This document shows positions 11,453 to 23,599 of a stretch of 64,000 bases of DNA, in pieces. How positions within the stretch are numbered: the first letter of the stretch is position 1; each line of letters begins with the position of its first letter. The notes under the pieces are model-generated. The model worked only from the letters and a program-made list of their open reading frames with translations. It was not told the DNA's origin and made no database searches. A program made the position numbers and the translations under genes. Location: positions 3,987,771 to 4,051,770 of the forward strand of contig NC_044978.1 of the NCBI RefSeq assembly GCF_008728515.1, in the 5' to 3' direction. The DNA is from Papio anubis (lineage: Eukaryota > Chordata > Mammalia > Primates > Cercopithecidae).

Positions 11453-12699
11453 TGTGATTTCATTGGCCCCTTCTCCTTCCATTTTTTTCCTACTGACCCA
11501 GTGGATCAGGGGAAAAAAAGAGGAAAAAACAGTATGCATTGATGGTGCTGATTTTGCAAGGTAATCATGATTTCAGATATCCTGAAGTACATCTTGCAGT
11601 GCATTTGCATATCCTCACCAGCTCCCAGGACCAACTTGTTCTGTTTAGAGACCAGGATGACTTGTTTATGAATAATGCACAGGGCAAAGAAAAATGAAAA
11701 GATTCATAAGACAACTCAAGAAAGATTTCCATGACATGCTGCTAGGCTCTGCTCAGGTCCTGGATTTGCGTTGATCGTAGACCAGGGTAGCCTGAATAAC
11801 AGGTAGAAGTGGTTGATGAGTGTAGGTACCTCAGATAGGTGAGGGTGCCCGAGGGGCCACTCTGAGTGACAACGTTTCCACCTAGTCCTCAATATGAAGA
11901 AAAACTGAGGAGAAAATCCCCCTACTTCTGCAGAGCACGTGAGCTCTGAGGGATGTTGGTTACGATATAAATGCATTGATGTGGCAAAATGAATTTTAAA
12001 GTATTTTGTCTGAGTCCACATTTGATGAGGTGTCACTGATTAAAATGTGGCTGACTGAAACGATGCTTCTCCACTTAGATTTTGCTTGAATGGAGTTCTT
12101 GTTTGGCTTGGTAAACTACGGACTCTAAATGCTTTCAGGCCAGCTTGTTTAGCCACAGAAAGACTCCCCGGGGTGACCTGGGATGGTTCACTTCCTAGGA
12201 GTTTCAGGTGAAGATAGTCTATAGCCACCGAGTGAGGAAGTCTTGAGCAACTAGGTCATTGCAACCAAGAAAATCAAAACCATTCTTCTTTTCTTCACAG
12301 TGGACTTAGGCCCAATGTAAAGAACATCTGGAAACAAAAACTGTTTCATTAAACTCAGGAGCGACTCTGTAGTTAGATTTTCAAGTGGTAGTGCTGCTAA
12401 TCAAGTCATCTAGCCTCTAGATCATGGTAATGCGTTCTCCCCTCCCACAGGCCTGTACACAGGACCTGAGAACAACAAAAAACATAATACCATTATTCTG
12501 AGATACAGGAACTATCACAAAAATGATCAAAATGATTTATCCTAGATCAATAGCAGAAAGAAAAATAACACATCACCATTTCCTTCTGATCGACTTTCAG
12601 GAATCTGATCCAAATAAAACAAACAGGAGTTTCCACATGTACAGACAATTCATTCAAACAGTGCTGAAGTAAGAAATTCTGCATAGTATTAAAATCAGG
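11453..12699. other. single-copy sequence, no gene seen
   Basis: Antisense frames at 11716-12036 and 12040-12228 have no recognisable product. A good-looking acceptor (pyrimidine-rich tract ending in CACAG at 12300) has no convincing downstream donor. Confidence 0.4.
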
Positions 12700-12858
12700 C
12701 AATTCTTTAACCTTGGAAGTCATACATTTTTTAAGCCTAATTTCTCATCTGTCAAATAAAAATAATTCCTGCTTGGCAGGTTTTCTATAAGGAACAGATT
12801 TAATATTTCTAAAATGTGTAGCTAGTGCCTGGCACATAGTAATCTGCTAAATAAATTA
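12700..12858 (+). mobile_element. MIR 3' part, sense
   Basis: The motifs 'atttctcatctgtcaaataa', 'gctagtgcctggcacatagt' and 'ctgctaaataaatta' are the standard 3' half of MIR. Confidence 0.8.
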
Positions 12859-13613
12859 CATTGACTGTTATTACACTGTTTTGAAATTATAAATGATACT
12901 CGGTACAGAAAAAAAACAGAACAAAGTGAACAAATAAATAAAGATGTTCTCCATGTGCCTAATAATTCTCTGAGATTTTAGGCCTTTGAAAGCTGCAATA
13001 ACTGCTTTAGATGACTGGTGGTCTGAAGCTGCCGCCGGGGCCTGACCTACACCCAGGGGAGGGTGCAGAATTGTGGAGAGCCTGATTAAGAAGCAATGCC
13101 TGTATTTGGAGATGCAATGAAACCGCATGTGGTCCTCTCAGAAACTGATGGCTGAAGAGAGCCTGGAAGCCCCCGATCAATCTCAGAAACCATGTGTAGG
13201 GATCAGCCTGCCTACCACCCACGTGGGCCCAGGATGCGCTTTGGCATGAGAGTGTGGGCTGGGAGATGTTACTCTGGAAGATTCTAAAAAGAGCAATCAG
13301 TCTGGAGGAGATTTGGTAGAATCTTTTCAACATATTACACCTATCCCTTTTTGTTGTTGTTGATTCAACTTTATAATGGTAGATTCACTCTAAATCCAGC
13401 AGAGGACTCTTTCTGCCAATTCAGTAAAAAAAAAACAAAACAAAAAAAGCATCGAGATGCAGGTTAATTGATCTTTTCCACCAGCACCCTGGGAATTCCT
13501 CGATGTATGAATTGAGTTCAGCTGAGTTGTCCCTGCGTTGGTTTTTCACAGACCCAACTGCACAGGGAGCCACAGTTTTTTCTCGAAAGGCATAATAGCT
13601 GCAACCCCGTAAC
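12859..13613. other. single-copy sequence, no gene seen
   Basis: A GC-richer patch at 13015-13300 carries antisense frames of 85-113 codons without recognisable domains. An A-rich run lies at 13426-13447. I cannot assign a repeat family. Confidence 0.35.
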
Positions 13614-14069
13614 TGCCATGGGTTGAATTGTGTCCTCTCCAAAGATACTTTGAAGTCCTGGCCCAGGACTTGTGAATGTGACCTTATTTGGAAACAGGGT
13701 CATTGCAGATGTAACAAGGCAAGATGGGGTCATAGGGATTAAGGTGGGCCCCCATTCAATGACTCCTGTCCATATAAGATAAGAGAAATCTGGACACAGA
13801 CACACACGGGGAAGACGTGTTTGCAGACGGAGGCGGAGATTGGGGTTACACTGCCACAAGTCAAGTCAGGAAACACCAAGATTGCTGGCAGCAGCCAGGG
13901 GCTGGTGAGAAGCAGGGAAGGCTCCTCCCCGGAGCCTTCGGAGAGAGCCTGGCACTGCCCACACCTCATCTGCTGACTTCTGGCCTCCAGGACTGTGAGA
14001 AAAATGTCTGTTGTTTTAAGCCACCCAGTCTGGGGTACTTTGCGATGACAGCCCCAGGGAACAAATGCA
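13614..14069 (+). mobile_element. MLT1-like MaLR solitary LTR
   Basis: It starts TGCCATGGGTTGAATTGTG and contains 'gtgaatgtgaccttatttgg', 'ggtcattgcagatgtaac' and 'tctggacacagacaca'. Near the 3' end are 'ttctggcctccaggactgtg' and 'tgttgttttaagccaccc'. Flanks GTAAC and GTAAA may be the remains of a 5-bp target-site duplication. Length 456 bp suits the family. The frames of up to 114 codons inside it are spurious. Confidence 0.85.
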
Positions 14070-14807
14070 GTAAACGTGGCCATTTTAATACAAAAAATGA
14101 GGATCCTGAGATTTAAGTAGATTGCCCACGATGACCTAACTTGTAAGAGGTATTCCTACCCTGAGATACGGTATCAGCTGCTATCTTTAAGGTGACTTCT
14201 CTTAGTAGCTTCACAGATTCCTGAGATCCAATCAGCTGACTTCTCTGCTGGGCCTTTATATCGAACCACAGGCAAACCAGCCTGACTTGTTTATTTAAAA
14301 CGTTCTATTTCGTGCGTGCATGGCCTTGAAAAAGACCAAATAAAAATCACACATGATGCCAAATTTATTCCATTCTTCTTTGCTCTTACTATAATTTGTG
14401 ACTAATAACACTTTTTTTCCTGTCTCATGGAAATTGAGAAGTTTCATAAAACAAGTCTCCATCTTCTCACTGAATTTTTTTTTAATATTCATCAAAGCTT
14501 CCTCCACAGAACATATCAGGAAAACTCAAATCTTTCTTTGACTTTTCATAAAGTCAGTTTACTGTTGCTATTTTTAATAACTGTTTTCTTTCAGAAAATG
14601 TGTCAATTCATGGAAGAATATACAAGTAAACCAAAGAAAATTTATATGTAACTCAAGCCCTCATTATTAAGCTTTGTTATTGTTGAGTATACCTCCTCAC
14701 TGTCTTTTTCCTATGACTATACATCCAAAATTTTACTTACAAAAATGGAATGGTGCCACCATACCTTTTTATGGGCTTATTGTTGTTGCTGTTTACTTAA
14801 AGTATAA
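14070..14807. other. AT-rich single-copy sequence
   Basis: No gene or repeat is recognised. Short frames at 14295-14507 (-) and 14427-14651 (+) overlap on opposite strands in low-complexity AT-rich DNA. Confidence 0.4.
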
Positions 14808-15235
14808 TGTGAACATTGTAAACCAGAAACGTCTGAGATAGGTCTCAATCAATTTAGAAGCTTATTTTGCCGAGGTTAAGGCCATGCCTGGGAGGCATGC
14901 CTTTCTCCAAAGATGGTTTTGAGGGCTGCAGTATTTAAAGGGGAAACGGGGGCTAGAAGGGAAAGAAGGAAGGTGTGGTCACGTCACTGAATCTACTTGT
15001 TGCAAGAGAAAAGGAGCAGGCAGGGGAAGAGTCCTCTGACACTCCGTAAATTGGCACTTCACATAGGATAAGGTGAACACAGAGTAGCTACCTGTGGAGA
15101 TATCGAACCTTCTGTCTGTAGCTTCAGCTTAGGAACAAAAGGAAAGGCAGCTTCCTGCATGACTCAGCTTTCAGTTTAATTTTTTCCTTTGGCATCATAA
15201 ACTGGGGTCTTGAGTTTTTATTTTCCTTTTCTTTA
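14808..15235 (-). mobile_element. solitary LTR, antisense, family unresolved
   Basis: It opens TGTGAAC, followed by 'gtctgagataggtctcaatc' and 'aatttagaagcttattttgc'. Read on the minus strand, these give the AATAAG-type poly(A) region of an LTR. The far end, 'ttttattttccttttcttt', complements a typical LTR start. I judge it an ERV LTR (ERVL or ERV1 class) with no internal genes. I found no clean target-site duplication. Confidence 0.6.
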
Positions 15236-16384
15236 ATGCCATAATTGGAAAATTCTAGGTTAAAACGTAAAATCACTATACTCCCAGCATTCTCAGAACT
15301 TTCAGAATGCTGAGCACACTCTGAAACTCTAGGCGAGGGGCATGGTTTGCAGGATTTCCCAACCTTGTTTTGCCTGTGGTGCCCTTGTAGAACAGCCTGT
15401 CCTGGAACAGCCTGTGGAAAAGATCATTCTACATAATGACTTTCCAACACTGAGTGTCTCCCCTGGTGTGGATGTGCCACAATCTACTTAGTTAGTCCCT
15501 GATCACAGAAGTCAAGTTATTATCATTAATATACTTCTTGCATATTTTTAAAAGTTCCCATCGTATTTCTTTTCTAATATCCCAGAAACAATGTCTGTGC
15601 CAGGCACATGGCAGTTGTGCCAGCCTTGTCCTATGCACGTCTGTGAAAACTCACTGAATACAAAAACTACTGAAAACAGAAGCCGACACTCACTTCAGAA
15701 GCGCTGCTCAGCCGTCTCTCCTGATGTGCTGGGCAGCATTTCCTCCTCTTTGGGGGTCTCAGGATCTTTCGGTTACCAACAAGGAACACAGAGCTCCAGG
15801 CTTGTTGGAACGGTGTACGGCCCAGGCCTCCATTTCCACCAATTTTCCTGGTGATCCTGATGCACACCCAACTGGGGAAACACTACATAAAGGATGACTG
15901 TCAAACCCTAAATGTGAATGTCATTCAGAAGAGCTGAACCCTGAAGGTGAAGAATTTTAAGAATATTGTAACCAGCTAATTTCAGTTCTTTCTTTTTTCT
16001 ATACACAGAGTGATAGAGGATGAAATTTAATCTCAATACATTTGAAAGATCTCTTCCAACAAATGACTTAAAAAATAACATCGTGTTACAATGTCAATGG
16101 CAGCAGTTTTTTTCCTTTTTAGTGGAACATGATAGTGGTACGTCTTATAATTTATGAGTTCTTCATTTTGTTGATACCTCCTCGGGCAACGAATATGAAT
16201 ACCTTGCACAGGTGAAGGTGTTTGAGAAATGTTGCATAATAGTGACGAGTGATAAAAGCGACCAAAACATCAAACCATGTGAATTACTCCATTAAAATGT
16301 ATTTCCCAGGTAAATGAGTCCTAGAGCTAGTTTTCTAAAATGCAAGAATGATCACGCCTGTGTTCTTTTCATAACTCTATGGTG
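15236..16384. other. single-copy sequence, no gene seen
   Basis: Frames at 15591-15854 (+) and 15667-15867 (-) overlap on opposite strands and have no recognisable domain. No repeat family is evident. Confidence 0.4.
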
Positions 16385-16690
16385 GGACTGAGTGTGGTGG
16401 CTCACGCCTGTAATCCCAACACTTTGGAAGGCTGAAGCGGGCGGATCACCTGAGGTCAGGAGTTCGAGACCAGCCTGGTTAACATGGCGAAACCCGTCTC
16501 TACTAAAATTACAAAAATTAGCTGGATGTGGTGGCGCACGCCTGTAATCCCAGCTACTCGGGAGGCTGAGGTAGGAGAATCCCTTGAACCCAGGATGTGG
16601 AGGTTGCAGTGAGTGGAGATCAAGCCACTGCACTCCAGCCTAGGAGACAGAGTGAGACTCCATCTCAAAAAAAGAAACAAACAAAAAAAC
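16385..16690 (+). mobile_element. Alu (AluS-like), full length
   Basis: Both Alu arms are present: the left-arm start 'gtggtggctcacgcctgtaa', the mid A-rich linker, the right-arm 'aggttgcagtgagtggagat' and an A-rich tail to 16690. Imperfect flanking similarity (AACTCTATGG / AACTCACTGG) may be a decayed duplication. Confidence 0.97.
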
Positions 16691-16779
16691 AACTCACTGG
16701 TTTGTTATTTCCAGGAAGATAAGGTCCAAAGTTCTTACCACGAAGAACAAGGTGTTTGAGAAATAGTGACCCATCTACC

Positions 16780-17015
16780 GTGCACCTCACCTCTGCTTCC
16801 TGCCGCAACACAGGCTTCAGTGCCGTTCCCCTCTCTGTCTCCCCTGCACTGCCTTTGCTCCCTGTCTCTGTGCGGTCACAGCTGCCACCTCCTCCACCTG
16901 GAAGTCCTGTCCCTGGCTTCCCAGGCCGGCGAGCTCCTACTCTTCAGCCACTCGGCTCAGCTCGCGGGTGGCCCCTTGGAGAGGCGCGGGACTGTTCGTT
17001 TGTTCTCTCTGCTCC
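16780..17015 (+). mobile_element. L2 fragment, sense (probable)
   Basis: The succession 'cactgcctttgctccctgtc', 'ccacctcctccacctggaag', 'ctcctactcttcagccact' and 'cccttggagaggcgcgg' parallels the L2 3' region. The 177- and 124-codon + frames starting near 16756-16766 run through this and into an antisense L2, so they are not credible genes. Confidence 0.5.
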
Positions 17016-17234
17016 CCTTGCTCCCTGGGCATGGGCAAATCACACTGGAACATCACTATTTGATATTCCCTCACGTTTCCCCCACCCGGAAGGTGGGCAG
17101 TGCTTTAATCGGACCCTGGATGTGGGTCTTCTTGGGTTAGTTCAGGCTGAAGAAATGCTTGTCGGATTGAATCAAGGGATGGCCTTAATGGGGCAGATAG
17201 AATTCGTTCACCTGGGACTCAGGTGGCCCAATCA

Positions 17235-17420
17235 TCCACCCGTTTGTTCATTCAGCACTTCTGTATCCACAGCCCAGGTACAATGCTGAGCCCTGGAAAC
17301 AGGGTGAAGACAAAACAGAAATGATCCCTGCTGTCCTGCAGTTTATAATCTCGCAGGACAGACAGAGATGAAGTAAATAAAAGCACAGGTAGATATAACC
17401 GTGCAGCGTGTGAAGCCCCG
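17235..17420 (-). mobile_element. L2 3' end, antisense
   Basis: 'gtttgttcattcagcacttc', 'gtacaatgctgagccctgga' and 'gacaaaacagaaatgatccc' follow the complement of the L2 tail. Confidence 0.75.
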
Positions 17421-18149
17421 GGACTGCCAGGACTCAGCTACTGAAGTCTGAAAGAACAAGGTGGCTCTTTTCTTAAAGGGCCCTCTGTGTCCGTGGAGAG
17501 GCTGTCTGCAAGGCCTCCGTCCCTAGGCGCTTCCCTGCAGGGCCCTCTGTGTCCGCGCGCTGCTCCCTGGCCGCTGTCCCCGTCCCTCTGTGGCCTCAGC
17601 TCCCTACTCCTTCCCCAGTGCGGGACTGGGGCACAACACGCCCCTCCTCTGAAGGCCAGCCCTGCCCTGGCAGCCCCTTGGTCAATAAAGTCCCCACTAG
17701 ATTCTATGAAAATGTTAAATGAGGGAAAGAACTGGGGCTACCGAGAGAATAGGAAACTGGCGCCAATTTAAATTAAAGGGTGGGGGAGGACATCAGCCAG
17801 GAAGGGAAGCAGGAGGTAGAAGTGAAAAGTCCTCCTGCCCACTGTTCACGCAGCCTTGAGCTGTCCAGGTGAAGTTCCGGGGAATCTGCGATAAGTTCCC
17901 ACTGGTGACCCTAGCGCCTGTTTCTCCTTTGTCGAAGCCCGCTGCCCCTCACCGTCTAGACCATTCTTTTGGTCAATACATGCATTTGTGTTGCTTTTTG
18001 ACGCTCTGGTCTATGTCCATCGGATGTTTCCCACAGTATTAGAAGGTCCCAGAGGTCCGTGCCCACCCAGTGCTGCACCATAAATCAAAGATACAAAATT
18101 CAAAAAAAATCTAATACCCTTTTATACTAATTAAATGATTTAATTGGCA
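17421..18149. other. moderately GC-rich single-copy sequence
   Basis: A 16-bp direct repeat GGGCCCTCTGTGTCCG occurs at 17478-17493 and 17540-17555. The frame 17487-17771 (+) has low-complexity Pro/Leu/Ser content and no recognisable domain. CpG density is locally higher than in the neighbourhood but does not look like a CpG island. Confidence 0.35.
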
Positions 18150-18275
18150 TAGCCACCCTCAGAATTAGATAACATTATCATCCTTTCTTATTCATGAGGA
18201 AACGGAAGCACAAAGAGGTTAGGTAATTTGCATATCACACAGCTAACAAACTGCAGAATATTGGAATCCACACCA
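18150..18275 (-). mobile_element. MIR fragment, antisense
   Basis: 'aacattatcatcctttctta', 'catgaggaaacggaagcaca' and 'atcacacagctaacaaactg' are the complement of the MIR core. Confidence 0.8.
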
Positions 18276-19287
18276 TTTATTTATTTGTTCCATAGTGAAT
18301 GAACAAGTATAGTTTGAGATACTGATATGAAACCAGTATAAGGAGAGATGGCAATGCTTTGAGTCTGTGCTGAGAAGATAAGCACAGTGGCTGGATAGGC
18401 AAGGACACCCCCATGTAGGAATGAAGAACGGGTGCTTCCTCAACCCACCGAGTTAGCCTGGGTGATCCCTGCACTGACAGGTAACCAGCCACAACTAAAG
18501 GCTCACTGACAATGTCAAGAAATGAGATAGTACTTTCTTTGTACCCAGGCTGACACGAGCTGGCAGAGGCAGCTTGTTGTCTATCCACTCCCTATTATCA
18601 ATTTGTTTCTCAATAGTAGAACACTGATTTACCTGGGACCACTAGGCGTCCAGCTGAAAAGACCACATTTTTGTGACTTACTTATCACTCAGGATGCAAT
18701 GAGGTATCAGCAGAAGTGCTGGGTGGGAGGTGGGGAAAAGCTCTTTCAAAGAGGTCAACTCCAGTGGAAAATGTGCCCCTTGGCTCTCTATCTCCTTTTC
18801 TTGCCTGGAACATGGACCTGATGGCTGGAGCACAAGTAGCCATTCTGGGCTACAATGATTCTTGAGGATAGAAACCAGTTTCAAAAGATGGCAGAACAGA
18901 GGGTAGGAGCTGTAGTCCTGATAATCATGAGGCCAGTTTTCTACTAGCCTTGAACTCCTTATTTCTCACTCCTTCAAGTGAGAGAAAAATATACCTGTCT
19001 TGTGTAAGCCCTGTTATTTGAGCTTTCTCTTCTCTGCAGCCAATCCTAATCTTGTGATAAGACTTTCTCATGTGTCACCAAAAATTGAAACACAACTTGG
19101 GTTTGTTTCCAATCGTTGGAAGCAAACCGTGTCTTTAATGAAGGAAAAATACAGGAAAGAGTCCACACGCCAAGAGAATAACGGGTCCTAGAGGCAGCTC
19201 AGGTATCAGCTCAGACAATTTTTTTAAATCCACCTTTATGCCGATAGGAAAGTTGTTTGTGAAATGATTTTTCATGCTACTTTAAAC
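18276..19287. other. single-copy sequence, no gene seen
   Basis: Overlapping frames on both strands (18277-18588 -, 18603-18821 +, 18678-18884 -) have no recognisable product. No repeat family is evident. Confidence 0.4.
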
Positions 19288-19318
19288 CTCACAAGGAATG
19301 TTTCTTTTTTCTTTTTTT

Positions 19319-19350
<32 letters not shown>

Positions 19351-19583
19351 AGACGGAGTCTCGCTCTGTCGCCCAGGCTGGAGTGCAGTGGCACAATCTT
19401 GGCTCACTGCAAGCTCCACCTCCCAAGTTCAAGCCATTCTCCTGCCTCAGCCTCCCGAGTAGCTGGAACTACAGGCACCCACCACCATGCCCAGCTAATT
19501 TTTTGTATTTTTGGTAGAGACAGGGTTTCACCGTGTTAGCCAGGATGGTCTCGATCTCCTGACCTCTCACAAGGAATGTTTCT
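19288..19583 (-). mobile_element. AluY-like, 5'-truncated, with perfect 18-bp TSD
   Basis: The antisense Alu body is 19306-19565, with a T-rich tail complement (19306-19349) and then the right arm. It stops at 'gatctcctgacct', lacking about 65 nt of the Alu 5' end. The 18-bp flanks CTCACAAGGAATGTTTCT at 19288-19305 and 19566-19583 are identical. 'gttagccaggatggtctcga' fits AluY. Truncation plus TSD is typical of L1-driven target-primed reverse transcription. Confidence 0.95.
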
Positions 19584-19659
19584 AAAGTTAATTGTCTTCC
19601 TTTGATGCCGGAAATGTCCAGAAGAATGTTCTCAGTTCAAGGCACTGATCCAGCAATTA

Positions 19660-19995
<336 letters not shown>

Positions 19996-22430
19996 ACATA
20001 GGCACTGAATTCTGACCTGGGTAGGCTTAGTAAAATAATTACCATTCTAGGTTATAGCTCCCAGCCAATATTCTGCAAGCACGCGTAGTTTATTTTTCCT
20101 ACCTGCACATACTCTCACTGGTAGACCTTTAACTGAGCATCTACTATTTCCAGTGTGGATTTGGGGATTTTTGTTTTTCAACAATATTTTCCACTTGGTA
20201 TTGGACCATTGGATTCTAAAACGTGTACCTGATTGTATTAATTCATCACTCAGGCCCATCTTATTATCTTGATCAATGAATCTTACTGAACATGTGCTTC
20301 AGAAGCTCTTCTAGAGGACACAAGGTGACCCTCTAATTTTCACTTCTCTGAGATTTGCACATTTGGCAGCTGAGGGCTTTAGCGTGAGCCTCTTCAGAGT
20401 TTACAGAAGCTGCCCGGTTTCACCCGGCACCTCGTAATTTGTTTCAGTGGCTCAGGTGAAACCAGAAGCATTTGTTTTAAAATCCTTCTTGCCAGGTTTT
20501 GTTTGCTGAGCCTGGTGTGTTTCGTTACTAATTCAATAATGCCGTGACGGCAGAGCCCGGTGCTTTTTCTGTACTGGGTTTGGTGGCACGTTGCCCGGAA
20601 GTACCTGGGGGCCACTGCTGCCGCAGGACACAATGCTAAGTGGGAAAGGTCATGGGAGATACACTCTATTAATGTGGTCAGAGTGCCTCTCCAAGAACAA
20701 AGCATGGCCCCTCACAGGAGCGTGAAAGCAGCCAGCCCTCTCTTTCCAGGTCGCTTTTTAAGCTTATCATTATGAAGTATAAACAGTCAAATTCCTTGGG
20801 AGCAAGTGCAGTCTTTTCTGTGTTGCTTGCAGAATCTCGCACACTGCAGGTTTAATAGAAGCCAGGAGTACTTTTCTTTAGCCACACCTAGATGTATCTG
20901 TGTTTTGGGATTGGTTCGCAGGGTTGTGGGAGGGGGTTAATTGTGGGCTGTTTTTTTTTTTTTTTTTTCTTTTGTTATTGTTGGATAACACCATTATTTT
21001 TTCCCCACCTGGTACTGGCACATATTAACACACATTTTAAGATAAAGTAGTTCCTGTAAGCTGCTGCAGTCATAGTCATTTGCAAACGCAAAGCTTGATA
21101 AACCTGAAATATTTAAAACAATGTTGTTATTATTAGCCAGTGAAGACCGAGCTCTCCAGACTTAGGACTACCTGAAACTTCTTCCTGTACCTCTTGCCAC
21201 ATTTTCCTTGTTCCTCTTAACCTAGAGAGTATACAGAACTTCTAGGGGATTCTAGTAACTGCTAATGGGCTACACACAGTACTTTTGTGTTAATATGTTT
21301 GGCTTTCTCTCCAGCTTTTTAAACAGTTTTGTATTGCTGGTGTTTACATTCCTATCATTTGCCCTCTGGCAAGGTTTTGTTCTTCTATAATCATTTTCTC
21401 AGTTTGAATTCATTTGACTAGTGAATTTCCAAAAACCCCCAACTCTGCTGGGTTTATTTTGCTTTTGGGCACCTCTGATTTATAAAGATCATTCTGGCTA
21501 CTGATCAGGGTCATACTTCTTCAGGAGATATGAAGGCATTTGATAAGTAGCCTGTGGGTCAGTCTGCTTTCCAGTGTGTATTTCTTGCTGTTGGAATCAT
21601 AGAAATAAATCCAATTTGCTTAATTGAGATACTTCAATCCTCCTCCTAAGTCAGTTGTCACATTTCCCATCAATGTTCTATTTTGACATTGTTCATATCG
21701 TTGTGAGAATAACTAAATATGCAAGGTTTAGGAATAACCTTTGGGATATTCTATTTTATTTGTTTTAGGAATTAGAAAATTCAATCTAAGCTTTATAAAA
21801 GTCTTTGCTACCTCATAAACAAACCATGCTTAAATTCCAGTCTCTAAGTGAAGTCATACAGCATGTTTCTTTGTTGTGCCAGGGACCAGATCCTTTGGTG
21901 GGTCCTAGCTGTGGAGTCTGCAGGAGCAGATGTGACCAGAGAAGAACCTAGTGCTTCAAGCAGTGTTGATTTTGTTGAATTAAGGAAACAGACTAATACG
22001 GGTTTCAAAATAGGAACCAGAGGATAAATGGTTTAAGAACAGAATACAGGGAAGCAGTACATGTAGGGAAATAGCAAACTTACTTCAAGAAAGTGCAAAA
22101 TGTTTCCAATACTCTCTACCAAATTAGCCTCCTCATGATAACAATAATAGTGGTAATCACTTTAGTTACTCCATCACTTATCAACTTCTTTAGTTTCCAC
22201 TCTGATAGTTATGTCCCCATCAAGTAATCTTAACCTTAACTCTGTGTCTGTTCTAAACGCTATTTTTATTCTCATTTTATTTCATTTTTTAAAACTTTGT
22301 ATCTTGAAAACAAAAAACAATCAAACTTATAGAAAAGTGGAGATAAGAGTAAAATAAACTGAAAATATTCTCACTTAAGAGTCATCAGGTGTTAGCAGTT
22401 TGCACATTTGTGTTTGCCTTCCATAGATGA
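19996..22430. other. single-copy sequence; T18 run at 20951-20968
   Basis: No gene or repeat family is recognised. The 20390-20860 stretch has more CpG than its surroundings and an antisense 103-codon frame with no known domain. The 20990-21120 stretch has homeodomain/POU-like AT motifs such as ATTTGCAA and would be worth checking for conservation. Confidence 0.35.
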
Positions 22431-22590
22431 TAGACAGATGATAGGTAGGTAGGTAGATTGATTGATGTGTAGGTGTGCATATGGAATAACATAAAATAGA
22501 AGCTAGATAAATAGATACCTCTCTCTCTCCATTTATATGTGTGTGTGTGTGTGTACTATTAGAGCATATATATGTGTGTGTATATGTATT
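22431..22590. repeat. composite simple repeat (GATA/GTAG, CT, TG)
   Basis: GATAG/GTAG-rich sequence at about 22431-22462 is followed by a short CT run at 22520-22528. Then come TG runs at about 22539-22554 and 22573-22580. The array is interrupted. Confidence 0.8.
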
Positions 22591-22889
22591 CTCTGATAGT
22601 ATTATCTTTGAAAATCCTTCTAAACAAATATTTGTTTTAGAAAATCATATTATGGTGTGGTATTCTATGCTTTCATACTGAACATAATTTCTGAATGCAG
22701 ATTTTCACACACATTCTGTGTTTTCATTTCATAATAAAAACCAAAAGAACTAGCATTGTGAATTATAGAGCTCCCTTTATATGTCAGTGGATGTCTTAAT
22801 AACCTTCAATAATATCACAAATTTAATTATAATGTTTAAATATATGAAAAATACCTTTATGACCATGTTGTTTAAAATTTCACACTAAG

Positions 22890-23090
22890 GCAATCTCAAT
22901 AGAGAAGACAGGCAAAAGCTATGAACAGAAAATTGACAGAAGAGGGAACCCCGAAAACCATCGAAAATGAAAAGATGTTCGATTTGTCAGTAATTAGAGA
23001 AACACAAATTAAAACAATAGTGAGCTATTACTCTGCACCTATTATGTTAGCAAAATTTTAAAACTAGATAATGCCAAGTGTCCTTGTCAT
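22890..23090 (+). mobile_element. L1 (old, L1M-like) ORF2 fragment
   Basis: The phrases 'caggcaaaagctatgaacag', 'gaaaatgaaaagatgttcga', 'taattagagaaacacaaatt' and 'aaaacaatagtgagctatta' follow the 3' part of the L1 ORF2 DNA. The fragment is short and decayed, and no product is expected. Confidence 0.8.
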
Positions 23091-23599
23091 ATCTGATTGG
23101 ACCAAGGCACAGGGCAGCCCCCATATAAAGCTGCTGGCCACATAGGTGGGATCTCATTTGACTCAGAAAGATGGGCTGGAAAAATCATATTTGTCTCTTG
23201 GAAATCTGTATTTAGCACATTTTAAAACAAACACGTTCGGAAGGAGAATAAACATCAGGGACCCAGGCTAGGCAGGGCCTGAGGCCAGAGCAATGCCAAT
23301 GGGCCTCAGTGCACCAGGTTACAAGGGGAGGGGCTTTGAGCAGGCGAAGGAGCCAAGAGCCTTGGAAGAACAGAGCTGCGGCAGAGTGATGTGTGAAGAC
23401 CAGTAGAGATGCCGACAGACATACCACGGGGCAAAGAGCGGAAAGGGATTCGTCTCCGTTCCTGCCGGCTTCCCAGCTCTGCTTCAGGGATGCCTGAGGA
23501 TCTCCGGTTCTCTTTGGAGGAGCAGTAATTGGAGGTATAGGGGAGGAGGAGGTACAAGAAAAAGGATGAAGGCCTTCGAAATTCCAAAGGAAAATGACT
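23091..23599. other. single-copy sequence, no gene seen
   Basis: The 216-codon antisense frame 23212-23862 crosses from this stretch into the Alu at 23609, so its N-terminal part is Alu. A second antisense frame (23306-23587) overlaps it in another register. Neither is credible as a gene. Confidence 0.4.

Noticed and set aside
12283..12316. Strong acceptor tract ending CACAG at 12300
   Set aside because: The only nearby donor would give a 16-bp exon with a weak GTAAAG site.
16756..17289. 177-codon + frame, low-complexity Pro/Leu/Ser
   Set aside because: It crosses a sense L2-like stretch and an antisense L2; a second 124-codon frame overlaps it in another register.
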